Shown here piece after piece: positions 1 to 5,029 of a DNA stretch of 9,377 nucleotides. A program made the translations under genes and the position numbers. The notes beneath the pieces were generated by a model. It did no database searches, had not been told where the DNA came from, and saw nothing but the letters and a program-made list of their open reading frames with translations. Every line of letters starts with the position of its first letter. Position 1 is the stretch's first letter. This stretch comes from Ruminiclostridium sp. (GTDB lineage Bacteria > Bacillota > Clostridia > Oscillospirales > Oscillospiraceae): positions 1 to 9,377 of the forward strand of contig JABUSR010000142.1 of the NCBI GenBank assembly GCA_021442645.1, in the 5' to 3' direction.

Positions 1-663
1 GATGATGAAGGTCACCGCCCGCACGCCCATGGCCCTGGCCACATGGCCGGCGGTGATGGAGGCCACCACGCAGGGGAAGAGAGCCCCCATGGGCAGCATG
101 CCCACGCAGGAAATCTCCAGGGCGAAGATGACGGCGGAAATCTGGTTGCCGAAGACGGCGGAGAAGCCTGCACTCATGCCGCACATGATGGCCAGGTCCT
201 CGAACTCATCGCCGATGCGGAGACGCTTGCGCACCAGCTCCGCCAGGGAGCCGCCCAGCTGGAGGGCTGCGCCCTCCCGCCCGGCGGAACCGCCGAAGAA
301 GTGGGTAAGGAGGGTGGAGGCAAAAATCACCGGGGCCAGCACCCGGGAGACGGGCTGCTCCCCACGGGCGGCCTGGATAATCACATCGGTGCCCCCGGCC
401 GTGCGGATGCCTCCCTTGGTGTACATCCACACCACCGGGAGCCCGGCCAGCGGCATGAGCCAGATGGCCCAGGGGGTGCCCTCCCGCACCAGGGTGGCCA
501 TATCCAGCAGGCGGGCAAAGGCCCCGCCGATGACCCCCACCAGCAGGCCCACCACCAGGCCGAAGAAGAGAGCCCGGGCATTGATGCGGAGGCTCTCCCC
601 ACTGAAGAACACCTCCGTGCGGAGCTGCCGCAGACCCGGCCACTGTTTGCCGCTGCGTGCCAT
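1..663 (-). CDS. ClC-family anion channel/antiporter, N-terminal part (runs off left edge)
   Basis: This is an integral membrane protein of the ClC family, which moves chloride or fluoride either as a channel or in exchange for protons. The 221 visible residues start at ATG 663-661, preceded by a strong AAGGGAGGG ribosome binding site. They continue without a stop to base 1, so the C-terminal half lies outside the window. Hydrophobic helices are seen at about 31-50, 66-80 and 105-125 and in the last third. The hallmark signature is GGSAGREGAALQLGG (124-138), where E130 matches the gating glutamate of the family GREGP motif. A second signature is GFSAVFGNQISAVIFALE (166-183), matching the family's AAFNxPLAG..F.xE segment. 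The usual proline after GREG is alanine, and the classical GSGIP selectivity motif is not obvious (GGTDV at about 90-94 lies in its place). Whether it carries chloride or fluoride cannot be decided here. It is divergent from dusB and has its own promoter. Confidence 0.88.
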   Translation of the reverse strand, partial: MARSGKQWPGLRQLRTEVFFSGESLRINARALFFGLVVGLLVGVIGGAFARLLDMATLVREGTPWAIWLMPLAGLPVVWMYTKGGIRTAGGTDVIIQAARGEQPVSRVLAPVIFASTLLTHFFGGSAGREGAALQLGGSLAELVRKRLRIGDEFEDLAIMCGMSAGFSAVFGNQISAVIFALEISCVGMLPMGALFPCVVASITAGHVARAMGVRAVTFII

Positions 664-716
664 CGGACTTCCCTCCCTTCCCTGCGCCGCGTGGGCTTTT
701 TTGATTCGCTCCGTCT

Positions 717-744
717 ATCATACCATATTTCCCGGGGTTTGCAA
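717..744 (-). promoter_or_regulatory. Sigma-A-type promoter for the ClC gene
   Basis: Read on the minus strand, TTGCAA (744-739) is followed after 16 bp by TATGAT (722-717). TGG directly precedes the -10 box, which makes an extended -10. It lies about 55 bp upstream of the ClC ATG and would give a leader of roughly 45-50 nt. It is a prediction from consensus only. Confidence 0.6.
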
Positions 745-762
745 CGGATAATCCCCCGGCAC

Positions 763-792
763 TTGTCAGGGGGACGGGGTGTGTGCTATGAT
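763..792 (+). promoter_or_regulatory. Sigma-A-type promoter for dusB
   Basis: TTGTCA (763-768) is followed after 18 bp by TATGAT (787-792), with TGC just before the -10 box (extended -10). Transcription would begin near 799. That leaves a short leader of about 30 nt carrying the GAGGTGA ribosome binding site (818-824), 6 nt before the GTG start. Its -35 box is 18 bp from the -35 box of the divergent ClC promoter, so the two may compete or share a regulator. Confidence 0.65.
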
Positions 793-830
793 ACAGTGTA
801 TGCTATCTGAGAAAAATGAGGTGACGCCCT

Positions 831-1820
831 GTGCAGATCGGCTCTGTACCTATCGACTCCCCCCTGGTCCTGGCCCCCATGGCCGGGGTGACGGACATCG
901 CCTTCCGCTCCATCTGCCGGGAGCTGGGCGCAGGCTATACCATCACGGAGATGGTCAGCGCCAAGGCCCTGTGCTACCAGGATAAAAAGAGCCTGCCCCT
1001 CCTGCGGCTGGAGGAGGGAGAGCACCCCGCCGGAATCCAGCTCTTCGGCAGCGACCCCGCCTGCATGGAGGAGGCCGCCGCCATCGCTCTGGAGGCCTCC
1101 GGCGCGGATATCCTGGACATCAACATGGGCTGCCCGGTGCCCAAGGTGGCAAACAACGGGGACGGCTCCGGCCTGCTGCGGGACCTGGACAAGGCCTGCC
1201 GGGTGGCCGAGGCCACCATCAAGGGGGCCCGGGGGACGCCCGTCACCGTGAAGATGCGCCTGGGCTGGGATAAGGGCAATATCGTCTGCCTGGAGCTGGC
1301 CAAAATGCTGGAGTCTTTGGGGGTGGCCGCTATCACCCTGCACGGCCGCACCAAGGTGCAGATGTACTCCGGCACCGCCAACTGGGACTATATCCGGGAG
1401 ATGAAGCAGGCGCTTTCCATCCCCGTGATCGCCAACGGGGATGTGTTCTCCGGCAAGGACGCCGCCCATATCCTGCGGTACACCGGGGCCGACGGCGTGA
1501 TGATCGCCCGGGGGGTGTTCGGGAACCCGTGGATCTTTCAGCAGGCAAAGGCCGCCATCGCCGGGGAGCCTATCCCTCCCCTGCCGCCCCTGGCGGAGCG
1601 TTGCGATGTGGCCGTGCGGCAGTTCGAGATGGCCGCCCAGTACAAGAGCGAGCGCATCGCCTGCCTGGAGGCCCGGAAGCACTACGCCTGGTACCTGAAG
1701 GGAATCCCCCACGCCGGGTACTGGAAGGGGGAGATCAGCAAGATCACCACCCTGGAGGACGTGTACCGGGTCACCGCCGGGATTAAGCGGGAGCTGCGGG
1801 ACGACGACCGGGAGGCATAA
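831..1820 (+). CDS. dusB: tRNA-dihydrouridine synthase, DusB type
   Basis: This FMN-dependent cytosolic enzyme reduces specific uridines in the tRNA D-loop to dihydrouridine using NADPH. The protein is 329 aa, close to the usual 320-340. An N-terminal TIM barrel begins with the FMN-binding LAPMAGVTDIAFR (13-26). The active site loop is INMGCPVPKV (97-106), with catalytic C101. Next come VTVKMRLGWD (138-147; K141 and R143 usually contact FMN), ITLHGRTKVQMYSG (168-181; H171), VIANGDV (199-205) and GADGVMIARGVFGNPW (219-234), the phosphate-binding end of the barrel. A helical C-terminal domain for tRNA binding follows. The start is GTG at 831, supported by GAGGTGA 6 nt upstream and by the MQIGSVPIDSPLVLAPM-type N-terminus common in this family. 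The gene appears to be transcribed alone; the next gene has its own promoter. Which uridine it modifies cannot be read from the sequence. Confidence 0.95.
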   Translation: MQIGSVPIDSPLVLAPMAGVTDIAFRSICRELGAGYTITEMVSAKALCYQDKKSLPLLRLEEGEHPAGIQLFGSDPACMEEAAAIALEASGADILDINMGCPVPKVANNGDGSGLLRDLDKACRVAEATIKGARGTPVTVKMRLGWDKGNIVCLELAKMLESLGVAAITLHGRTKVQMYSGTANWDYIREMKQALSIPVIANGDVFSGKDAAHILRYTGADGVMIARGVFGNPWIFQQAKAAIAGEPIPPLPPLAERCDVAVRQFEMAAQYKSERIACLEARKHYAWYLKGIPHAGYWKGEISKITTLEDVYRVTAGIKRELRDDDREA

Positions 1821-1827
1821 GGCCGAC

Positions 1828-1875
1828 AGGGCCCGGAGGGCGGGCTGCGGATCAAGCCCGGAGGGCTCCGGCCCT
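1828..1875 (+). other. Long GC-rich hairpin just after dusB
   Basis: Starting 8 nt after the dusB stop, AGGGCC (1828-1833) pairs with GGCCCT (1870-1875) and GGAG (1835-1838) with CTCC (1866-1869), leaving C1834 bulged. An inner CGGGCT (1841-1846) pairs with AGCCCG (1855-1860) around an 8-nt loop. No run of T follows, so it is not a standard intrinsic terminator. It could protect the dusB mRNA 3' end, assist termination with a protein factor, or be a remnant of a repeat. Confidence 0.5.
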
Positions 1876-1900
1876 ATGGGCGACCGCGGGTTGAAAAAAT

Positions 1901-1946
1901 TTCACAGAATTTTCGCGGTTTCCTTCACAAATTTTCTATTTTTATG
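1901..1946 (+). promoter_or_regulatory. Paired direct repeats and AT-rich tract upstream of the EF-G paralog promoter
   Basis: TTCACAGAATTTTC (1901-1914) recurs as TTCACAAATTTTC (1924-1936). The two starts are 23 bp apart, roughly two helical turns. The second copy runs into the AT-rich stretch 1929-1946 that abuts the -35 box, as an UP element would. Two spaced copies on the same face of the helix suggest a binding site for a dimeric regulator or two contacts by RNA polymerase alpha subunits. No known operator was recognised. Confidence 0.4.
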
Positions 1947-1975
1947 TTGTCAGGCCGCCCGGCTTGTTGTATACT
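1947..1975 (+). promoter_or_regulatory. Strong sigma-A promoter for the EF-G paralog
   Basis: TTGTCA (1947-1952), a 17-bp spacer and TATACT (1970-1975) make a near-consensus promoter at optimal spacing. An AT-rich UP-like tract lies upstream. The spacer contains a small palindrome, GCCG-CC-CGGC (1954-1963). Transcription would start near 1982 and give a leader of about 78 nt. Confidence 0.75.
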
Positions 1976-1993
1976 TTACTTTATGGAGATAAT

Positions 1994-2050
1994 TTCCCCG
2001 TTTTTTTGGTACGGGAGAATTCATTCTCCCCTATTCGTACATAAGGAGAG
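1994..2050 (+). promoter_or_regulatory. Structured mRNA leader with alternative hairpins and ribosome binding site
   Basis: GGGAGAAT (2013-2020) pairs perfectly with ATTCTCCC (2023-2030). The same GGG can instead pair, as CGGG (2012-2015), with CCCG (1997-2000) around a T-rich loop. In that second state TCTCC (2026-2030) is freed and could pair with GGAGA (2046-2050) of the AAGGAGAG ribosome binding site (2043-2050). The site lies 9 nt before ATG 2060. Mutually exclusive folds of this kind can control translation. No known riboswitch or protein-binding leader was recognised. Confidence 0.4.
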
Positions 2051-2059
2051 AACATCAAT

Positions 2060-4138
2060 ATGAGTTATTCTGTTCAGAACATCCGTAACGTCTGCCTCCT
2101 GGGGCACAGCGGCAGCGGCAAGACCGCTCTGGCTGAGAGCCTGCTGTTCATGACCAACGCCATCAACCGCATGGGTAAGAGCGCAGATGGCAACACGGTC
2201 TGCGACTTCGACGCCGAAGAGATCCGCCGCCAGATTTCTATCTCCACCGCTCTGGCTCCCATTGAGTATAAGGGCTGCAAGATTAACCTGCTTGACACCC
2301 CCGGCGCCTTCGACTTCGCCGGTGAAGTGATGGAAGCTCTGCGCGCTGCCGATGCTGCTATCATCGTCTGCTCCGCTAAGGACGGTATTTCCGTCGGCTT
2401 CGAAAAGGTCTGGAAGTACTGCGAAGAGCGCAACATGCCCCGCTTTATCTATATCTCCAAGACCGACGAGGAAAACAGCGACTACAACGCCACCTTCGAG
2501 CAGCTGCGCGAGCACTATGGCAACAAGATCGCTCCCCTGGTCGTCCCCATGTGGGATGCCGGTAAGGTCACCACCGGCCTGATCGACACCCTGAACAAGC
2601 GCGCCTATGAGCTGAAGGACTACAAGCGCGTTGAGGTCGAAATCCCCGCCGGCAAGGTCGACGTGGTCGCCGAGTACAACGACGCCCTGAAGGAATCCGT
2701 GGCTGAGACCTCCGACGAGATGATGGACAAGTACTTCGGCGGTGAGGACTTCACCTACCCCGAGATGATCAACGGCCTGCGTCAGGGCGTGCGCGATCTG
2801 TCCATGTTCCCCGTTCTGTTCGGCTCCGCTGTCAACTGCATCGGCTCCCTGATGCTGATGGACTACATCGTTGAGCTGCTGCCCAACCCCGCAGAGGGCA
2901 ACTTCCACAAGGCTACCCTGCAGGACGGCGAGACCACCGAGGAGTTCGTGGTCTCCCCCGGCGGCGTGCCCACTGCTTTCGTCTTCAAGACCATGTCTGA
3001 CCAGTACGGCAAGTACTCCCTGATCAAGGTCCTGTCCGGCGACATCACCTCCGACCTGGCTCTGGTCAACTCCCGTACCGGCGACACCGAAAAGCTGGGC
3101 CGCCTGTACAAGATTACCGGTAAGAAGACCGAGGAAATCAAGGAACTGACCTGCGGCGATATCGGCGCCATCGGCAAGATGGATAAGCTGAAGACCGGCG
3201 ACACCCTGTGCGACGCCCGTAAGGTCGTCTCCCTGAAGGGCATCCCCTTTGCAGAGCCCTGCTACTCCAAGGCAATTGCTCCTAAGACCCGCGGTCAGGA
3301 CGATAAGGTCGCTGCCGGTCTGGCCCGCATGAACGAGGAAGATCCCTCCTTCACCGTGGTCAACAACGCTGAGACCCGTCAGGTGGTTCTGTCCGGCTCC
3401 GGCGATATGCAGCTGGACGTGCTGGTCTCCCGACTGAAGAGCCGCTTCGGCGTGGATGCCGAGCTGAGCCCCGCCCGTGTGCCCTACCGTGAGACCATCA
3501 AGAAGAAGGTCGAAGCCCATGGCCGCCACAAGAAGCAGACCGGTGGTTCCGGCCAGTTCGGTGACGTGTGGGTCCGCTTCGAGCCCCAGTACGAGAGCGA
3601 CGATATGATCTTCGCAGAAGAGGTCTTCGGCGGCTCCGTGCCCAAGAACTTCTTCCCCGCCGTTGAAAAGGGCCTGCGTGAGGCCGCCAACCGCGGCGTG
3701 CTGGCCGGCTATCCCCTGGTGGGCCTGAAGGCTACCCTGTATGATGGCTCCTATCACCCCGTTGACTCCAACGAAATGGCCTTCAAGACCGCTGCTCAGC
3801 TGGCCTATAAGGAAGGCATCGCTAACGCTAACCCCACCATTCTGGAGCCCATCGGCTCCCTGAAGGTCACCATCCCCGACAGCTACCTGGGCGACGTTAT
3901 GGGCGACCTGAATAAGCGCCGCGGCCGCGTGATGGGCATGAACCCCACCGGCGACGGCGAGCAGATCCTGGAAGCAGAAGTGCCCATGGCTGAGATGACC
4001 TCTTACGCCATCGACCTGCGCTCCATCACCCAGAGCCGCGGCTCCTTCACCTTCCAGTTCGTCCGCTACGAGGAAGCTCCTCCCGCAGCCCGCGACAAGG
4101 CTATCGAGGACGCAAAGGCCATTCAGGAAGAGGGCTGA
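2060..4138 (+). CDS. EF-G-like translational GTPase (divergent EF-G paralog, EF-G2 type)
   Basis: This cytosolic ribosome-binding factor has the full EF-G domain order: G domain (about 1-275), domain II (about 295-385), III (about 390-465), IV (about 466-590) and V (about 590-685). At 692 aa it is a normal EF-G length. The P-loop is GHSGSGKT (15-22) rather than the canonical AHIDAGKT. Switch I has RRQISIS (56-62) instead of RGITI. The G3 motif is DTPGAFDF (79-86), with A83 where EF-G, EF-Tu and LepA have the GTPase-activating histidine. G4 is SKTD (133-136) instead of NKMD. Domain IV keeps HKKQTGGSGQFGDV (490-503), and domain V keeps LEPIGSLKV and DVMGDLNKRRG, so ribosome binding and translocation features look intact. 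These traits fit the EF-G2/PRK12740-like paralogs, not the fusA of the str operon. Codons are almost all the favoured set (CGC/CGT Arg, AAG Lys, GCT/GCC Ala, GGC/GGT Gly), unlike the neighbours. It is monocistronic, with its own promoter, structured leader and terminator. Reduced GTP hydrolysis is an inference. Confidence 0.9.
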   Translation: MSYSVQNIRNVCLLGHSGSGKTALAESLLFMTNAINRMGKSADGNTVCDFDAEEIRRQISISTALAPIEYKGCKINLLDTPGAFDFAGEVMEALRAADAAIIVCSAKDGISVGFEKVWKYCEERNMPRFIYISKTDEENSDYNATFEQLREHYGNKIAPLVVPMWDAGKVTTGLIDTLNKRAYELKDYKRVEVEIPAGKVDVVAEYNDALKESVAETSDEMMDKYFGGEDFTYPEMINGLRQGVRDLSMFPVLFGSAVNCIGSLMLMDYIVELLPNPAEGNFHKATLQDGETTEEFVVSPGGVPTAFVFKTMSDQYGKYSLIKVLSGDITSDLALVNSRTGDTEKLGRLYKITGKKTEEIKELTCGDIGAIGKMDKLKTGDTLCDARKVVSLKGIPFAEPCYSKAIAPKTRGQDDKVAAGLARMNEEDPSFTVVNNAETRQVVLSGSGDMQLDVLVSRLKSRFGVDAELSPARVPYRETIKKKVEAHGRHKKQTGGSGQFGDVWVRFEPQYESDDMIFAEEVFGGSVPKNFFPAVEKGLREAANRGVLAGYPLVGLKATLYDGSYHPVDSNEMAFKTAAQLAYKEGIANANPTILEPIGSLKVTIPDSYLGDVMGDLNKRRGRVMGMNPTGDGEQILEAEVPMAEMTSYAIDLRSITQSRGSFTFQFVRYEEAPPAARDKAIEDAKAIQEEG

Positions 4139-4187
4139 TTACAGCACCTGCCTGTAAGGCTTTTGGGCGAATACATCCGAACAATAC

Positions 4188-4223
4188 AAAACGTGCGTAC
4201 CGGTTTCGGTACGCACGTTTTTT
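4188..4223 (+). terminator. Intrinsic terminator of the EF-G paralog, probably bidirectional
   Basis: ACGTGCGTACCG (4191-4202) pairs perfectly with CGGTACGCACGT (4207-4218) around a GTTT loop. AAA before the stem can also pair with the start of the six-T run (4218-4223). It lies 50 nt after the stop codon. Read on the minus strand the same hairpin is followed by TTTTGTATTGTT, a weaker but usable U-rich tail. It may therefore also stop transcripts coming from the walI side. Confidence 0.93.
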
Positions 4224-4237
4224 CGTTTAGACTTTCA

Positions 4238-4295
4238 CACCTGCAGGGCTTTTTTGAGGGTGAACGCTAAGGATGTAATGGGTTTATCGCAGGTG
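4238..4295. repeat. Distant 7-bp inverted repeat in the gene-free region
   Basis: CACCTGC (4238-4244) and GCAGGTG (4289-4295) form an inverted pair around 44 bp. It may mark the outer part of the neighbouring palindromic element, but a 7-bp match can arise by chance. Between the arms nothing else was recognised. Confidence 0.2.
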
Positions 4296-4302
4296 AGAGT
4301 AT

Positions 4303-4357
4303 CTCTCCCTCAGTCAAAAATTGGGAATTTTTGACAGTTCCCTCGTCAGGGGGAGGC
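4303..4357. repeat. Palindromic intergenic element (REP/MITE-like)
   Basis: The core is a perfect 10-bp stem, GTCAAAAATT (4313-4322) with AATTTTTGAC (4326-4335), around GGG. Outside it CTCCC (4305-4309) can pair with GGGAG (4351-4355). A second small hairpin, CCCT (4340-4343) with AGGG (4348-4351), gives a three-way fold. The arrangement CTCCCTCAGTC-stem-GACAG-TCCCTC-GGGGGAG resembles, from memory, short palindromic repeats scattered in Faecalibacterium and Oscillospirales genomes. That resemblance was not checked. There is no coding capacity; if mobile, it would depend on an enzyme encoded elsewhere. Confidence 0.55.
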
Positions 4358-4373
4358 AGTGTAGAATAACGCT

Positions 4374-4440
4374 CGGTAAAGGTCGGAAGTCGGGCCGGAT
4401 CGTTAGGTGAAGCCGCCTATTTTGCCCTATCGGGTGGGGG
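4374..4440. repeat. Intergenic direct repeat, copy 1
   Basis: This is the first of two related units starting 90 bp apart. The first 37 bases match copy 2 at 31 positions. It then shares CCTATCGGG near its end, after a one-base length change. An imperfect hairpin, CGGATC (4396-4401) with GAAGCCG (4409-4415), has the loop GTTAGGT, the same loop as in copy 2. A T-rich stretch (4420-4423) follows the hairpin. Confidence 0.7.
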
Positions 4441-4463
4441 CGCCGTCAGGGTAGAAGGAGGCC

Positions 4464-4528
4464 CGGTGAAGGTCGGAAGTCGAGCCGGTACGTTAGGTAG
4501 TACCGACTGTTTTTCCTATCGGGCGGGG
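4464..4528. repeat. Intergenic direct repeat, copy 2, abutting the walI stop codon
   Basis: This second unit starts CGGTGAAGGTCGGAAGTCGA. It holds a perfect hairpin CGGTAC (4486-4491)/GTACCG (4500-4505) with the loop GTTAGGTA, followed by ACTG and TTTTT (4510-4514), then CCTATCGGGCGGGG. It ends exactly where the walI stop codon (complement of 4529-4531) begins. The segment before each copy also shares GTCAGG and GGAGGC, so the full unit may be longer than marked. On the plus strand it has a weak terminator-like form. Confidence 0.7.
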
Positions 4529-5017
4529 TTACTCTTCTTTTGTCAGGTCGCCGGTGGCGCAGTTCATCCGGTACACGCCGCCGTCGGTGGTGATGACCCA
4601 CACGGGGGTCAGGATGGCACGGCTGCCAATTTCCATGCTCCGGTAGCCCTCTTCAATGGACTCAATCTGCGTGCAGGTCTCCATCCGGGCCGTGAGGCCG
4701 CGGACGAAGTCCACCACCAGGGTCTCAGGCTGACGCATGGGCAGAATCTCCCAGGTGACGGTACTGCCCTTTGCCGGGACCTTCTCCAGCAGCAGGCGGG
4801 CGGGGTCGTCCGGCGGGTCCAGGAGGACGCTCTTCCAGGGGATGATGCCCTCCTCCGCTCGGATGCCGTGGCTCTCCAGATAGGAAATTGCCTGGGTGCG
4901 GTTTTCCTCTTTATAGGCCTTGGCTTCTGCATTTTGCATCACCACAAGGCCCAGCAGGAAGATATTCAGCAGGGCGAGCAGGATGATGACGGTCAGTTTC
5001 AGTTTGGGGCGTTCCAT
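4529..5017 (-). CDS. walI: WalI/YycI-like membrane regulator of the WalK kinase
   Basis: This 162-aa protein has one N-terminal membrane helix (about 8-27, LTVIILLALLNIFLLGLVVM) after a short basic tail (MERPKLK), then an extracytoplasmic domain. In Bacillus subtilis YycI, together with YycH, contacts WalK through the membrane helices and lowers its activity; in Staphylococcus aureus the pair acts positively. The assignment rests on topology, the YycI-like opening and position as last gene after walR-walK-walH. Sequence likeness alone is weak. B. subtilis YycI is roughly 280 aa, so this one is short and probably has a single globular domain. There is no sign of a frameshift: the frame ends in a clean TAA. 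GGGGGAG precedes the ATG by 6 nt, and the gap to walH is 12 nt. Confidence 0.75.
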   Translation of the reverse strand: MERPKLKLTVIILLALLNIFLLGLVVMQNAEAKAYKEENRTQAISYLESHGIRAEEGIIPWKSVLLDPPDDPARLLLEKVPAKGSTVTWEILPMRQPETLVVDFVRGLTARMETCTQIESIEEGYRSMEIGSRAILTPVWVITTDGGVYRMNCATGDLTKEE

Positions 5018-5029
5018 GCTGCTCCCCCC

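Noticed and set aside
2..810. Two long plus-strand open frames over the left end
   Set aside because: The minus strand encodes an unmistakable ClC protein with its own ribosome binding site. The plus frames give low-complexity Arg/Ala/Gly-rich peptides.
786..1712. 308-codon minus-strand frame over dusB
   Set aside because: It is antisense to a clear Dus enzyme with all its motifs, and its composition is that of a GC-rich shadow frame.
1828..1875. Intrinsic terminator for dusB
   Set aside because: The stem is strong but the next bases are ATGGGCGACC, with no T-run, so it does not meet the definition.
1947..1975. WalR binding site in the EF-G paralog promoter
   Set aside because: TGTTGT occurs twice, but not with the 5-bp spacing of the WalR consensus (two TGTWAH half sites).
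1982..2059. Known riboswitch or T-box in the EF-G paralog leader
   Set aside because: The leader is only about 78 nt, and no conserved core of a known class was recognised. It is recorded only as a possible structured leader.
2021..3757. Open frame of 578 codons on the minus strand, antisense to the EF-G paralog
   Set aside because: It is a by-product of the strict codon choice of the EF-G gene on the plus strand. The translation has no recognisable domain, and no ribosome binding site or promoter supports it.
4374..4528. Possible CRISPR array
   Set aside because: There are only two diverged units, 90 bp apart, with internal hairpins and no uniform spacers. No cas genes are nearby.
4224..4528. 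Insertion sequence with its own transposase
   Set aside because: No open frame in the stretch resembles a transposase. Only palindromes and repeats are present.
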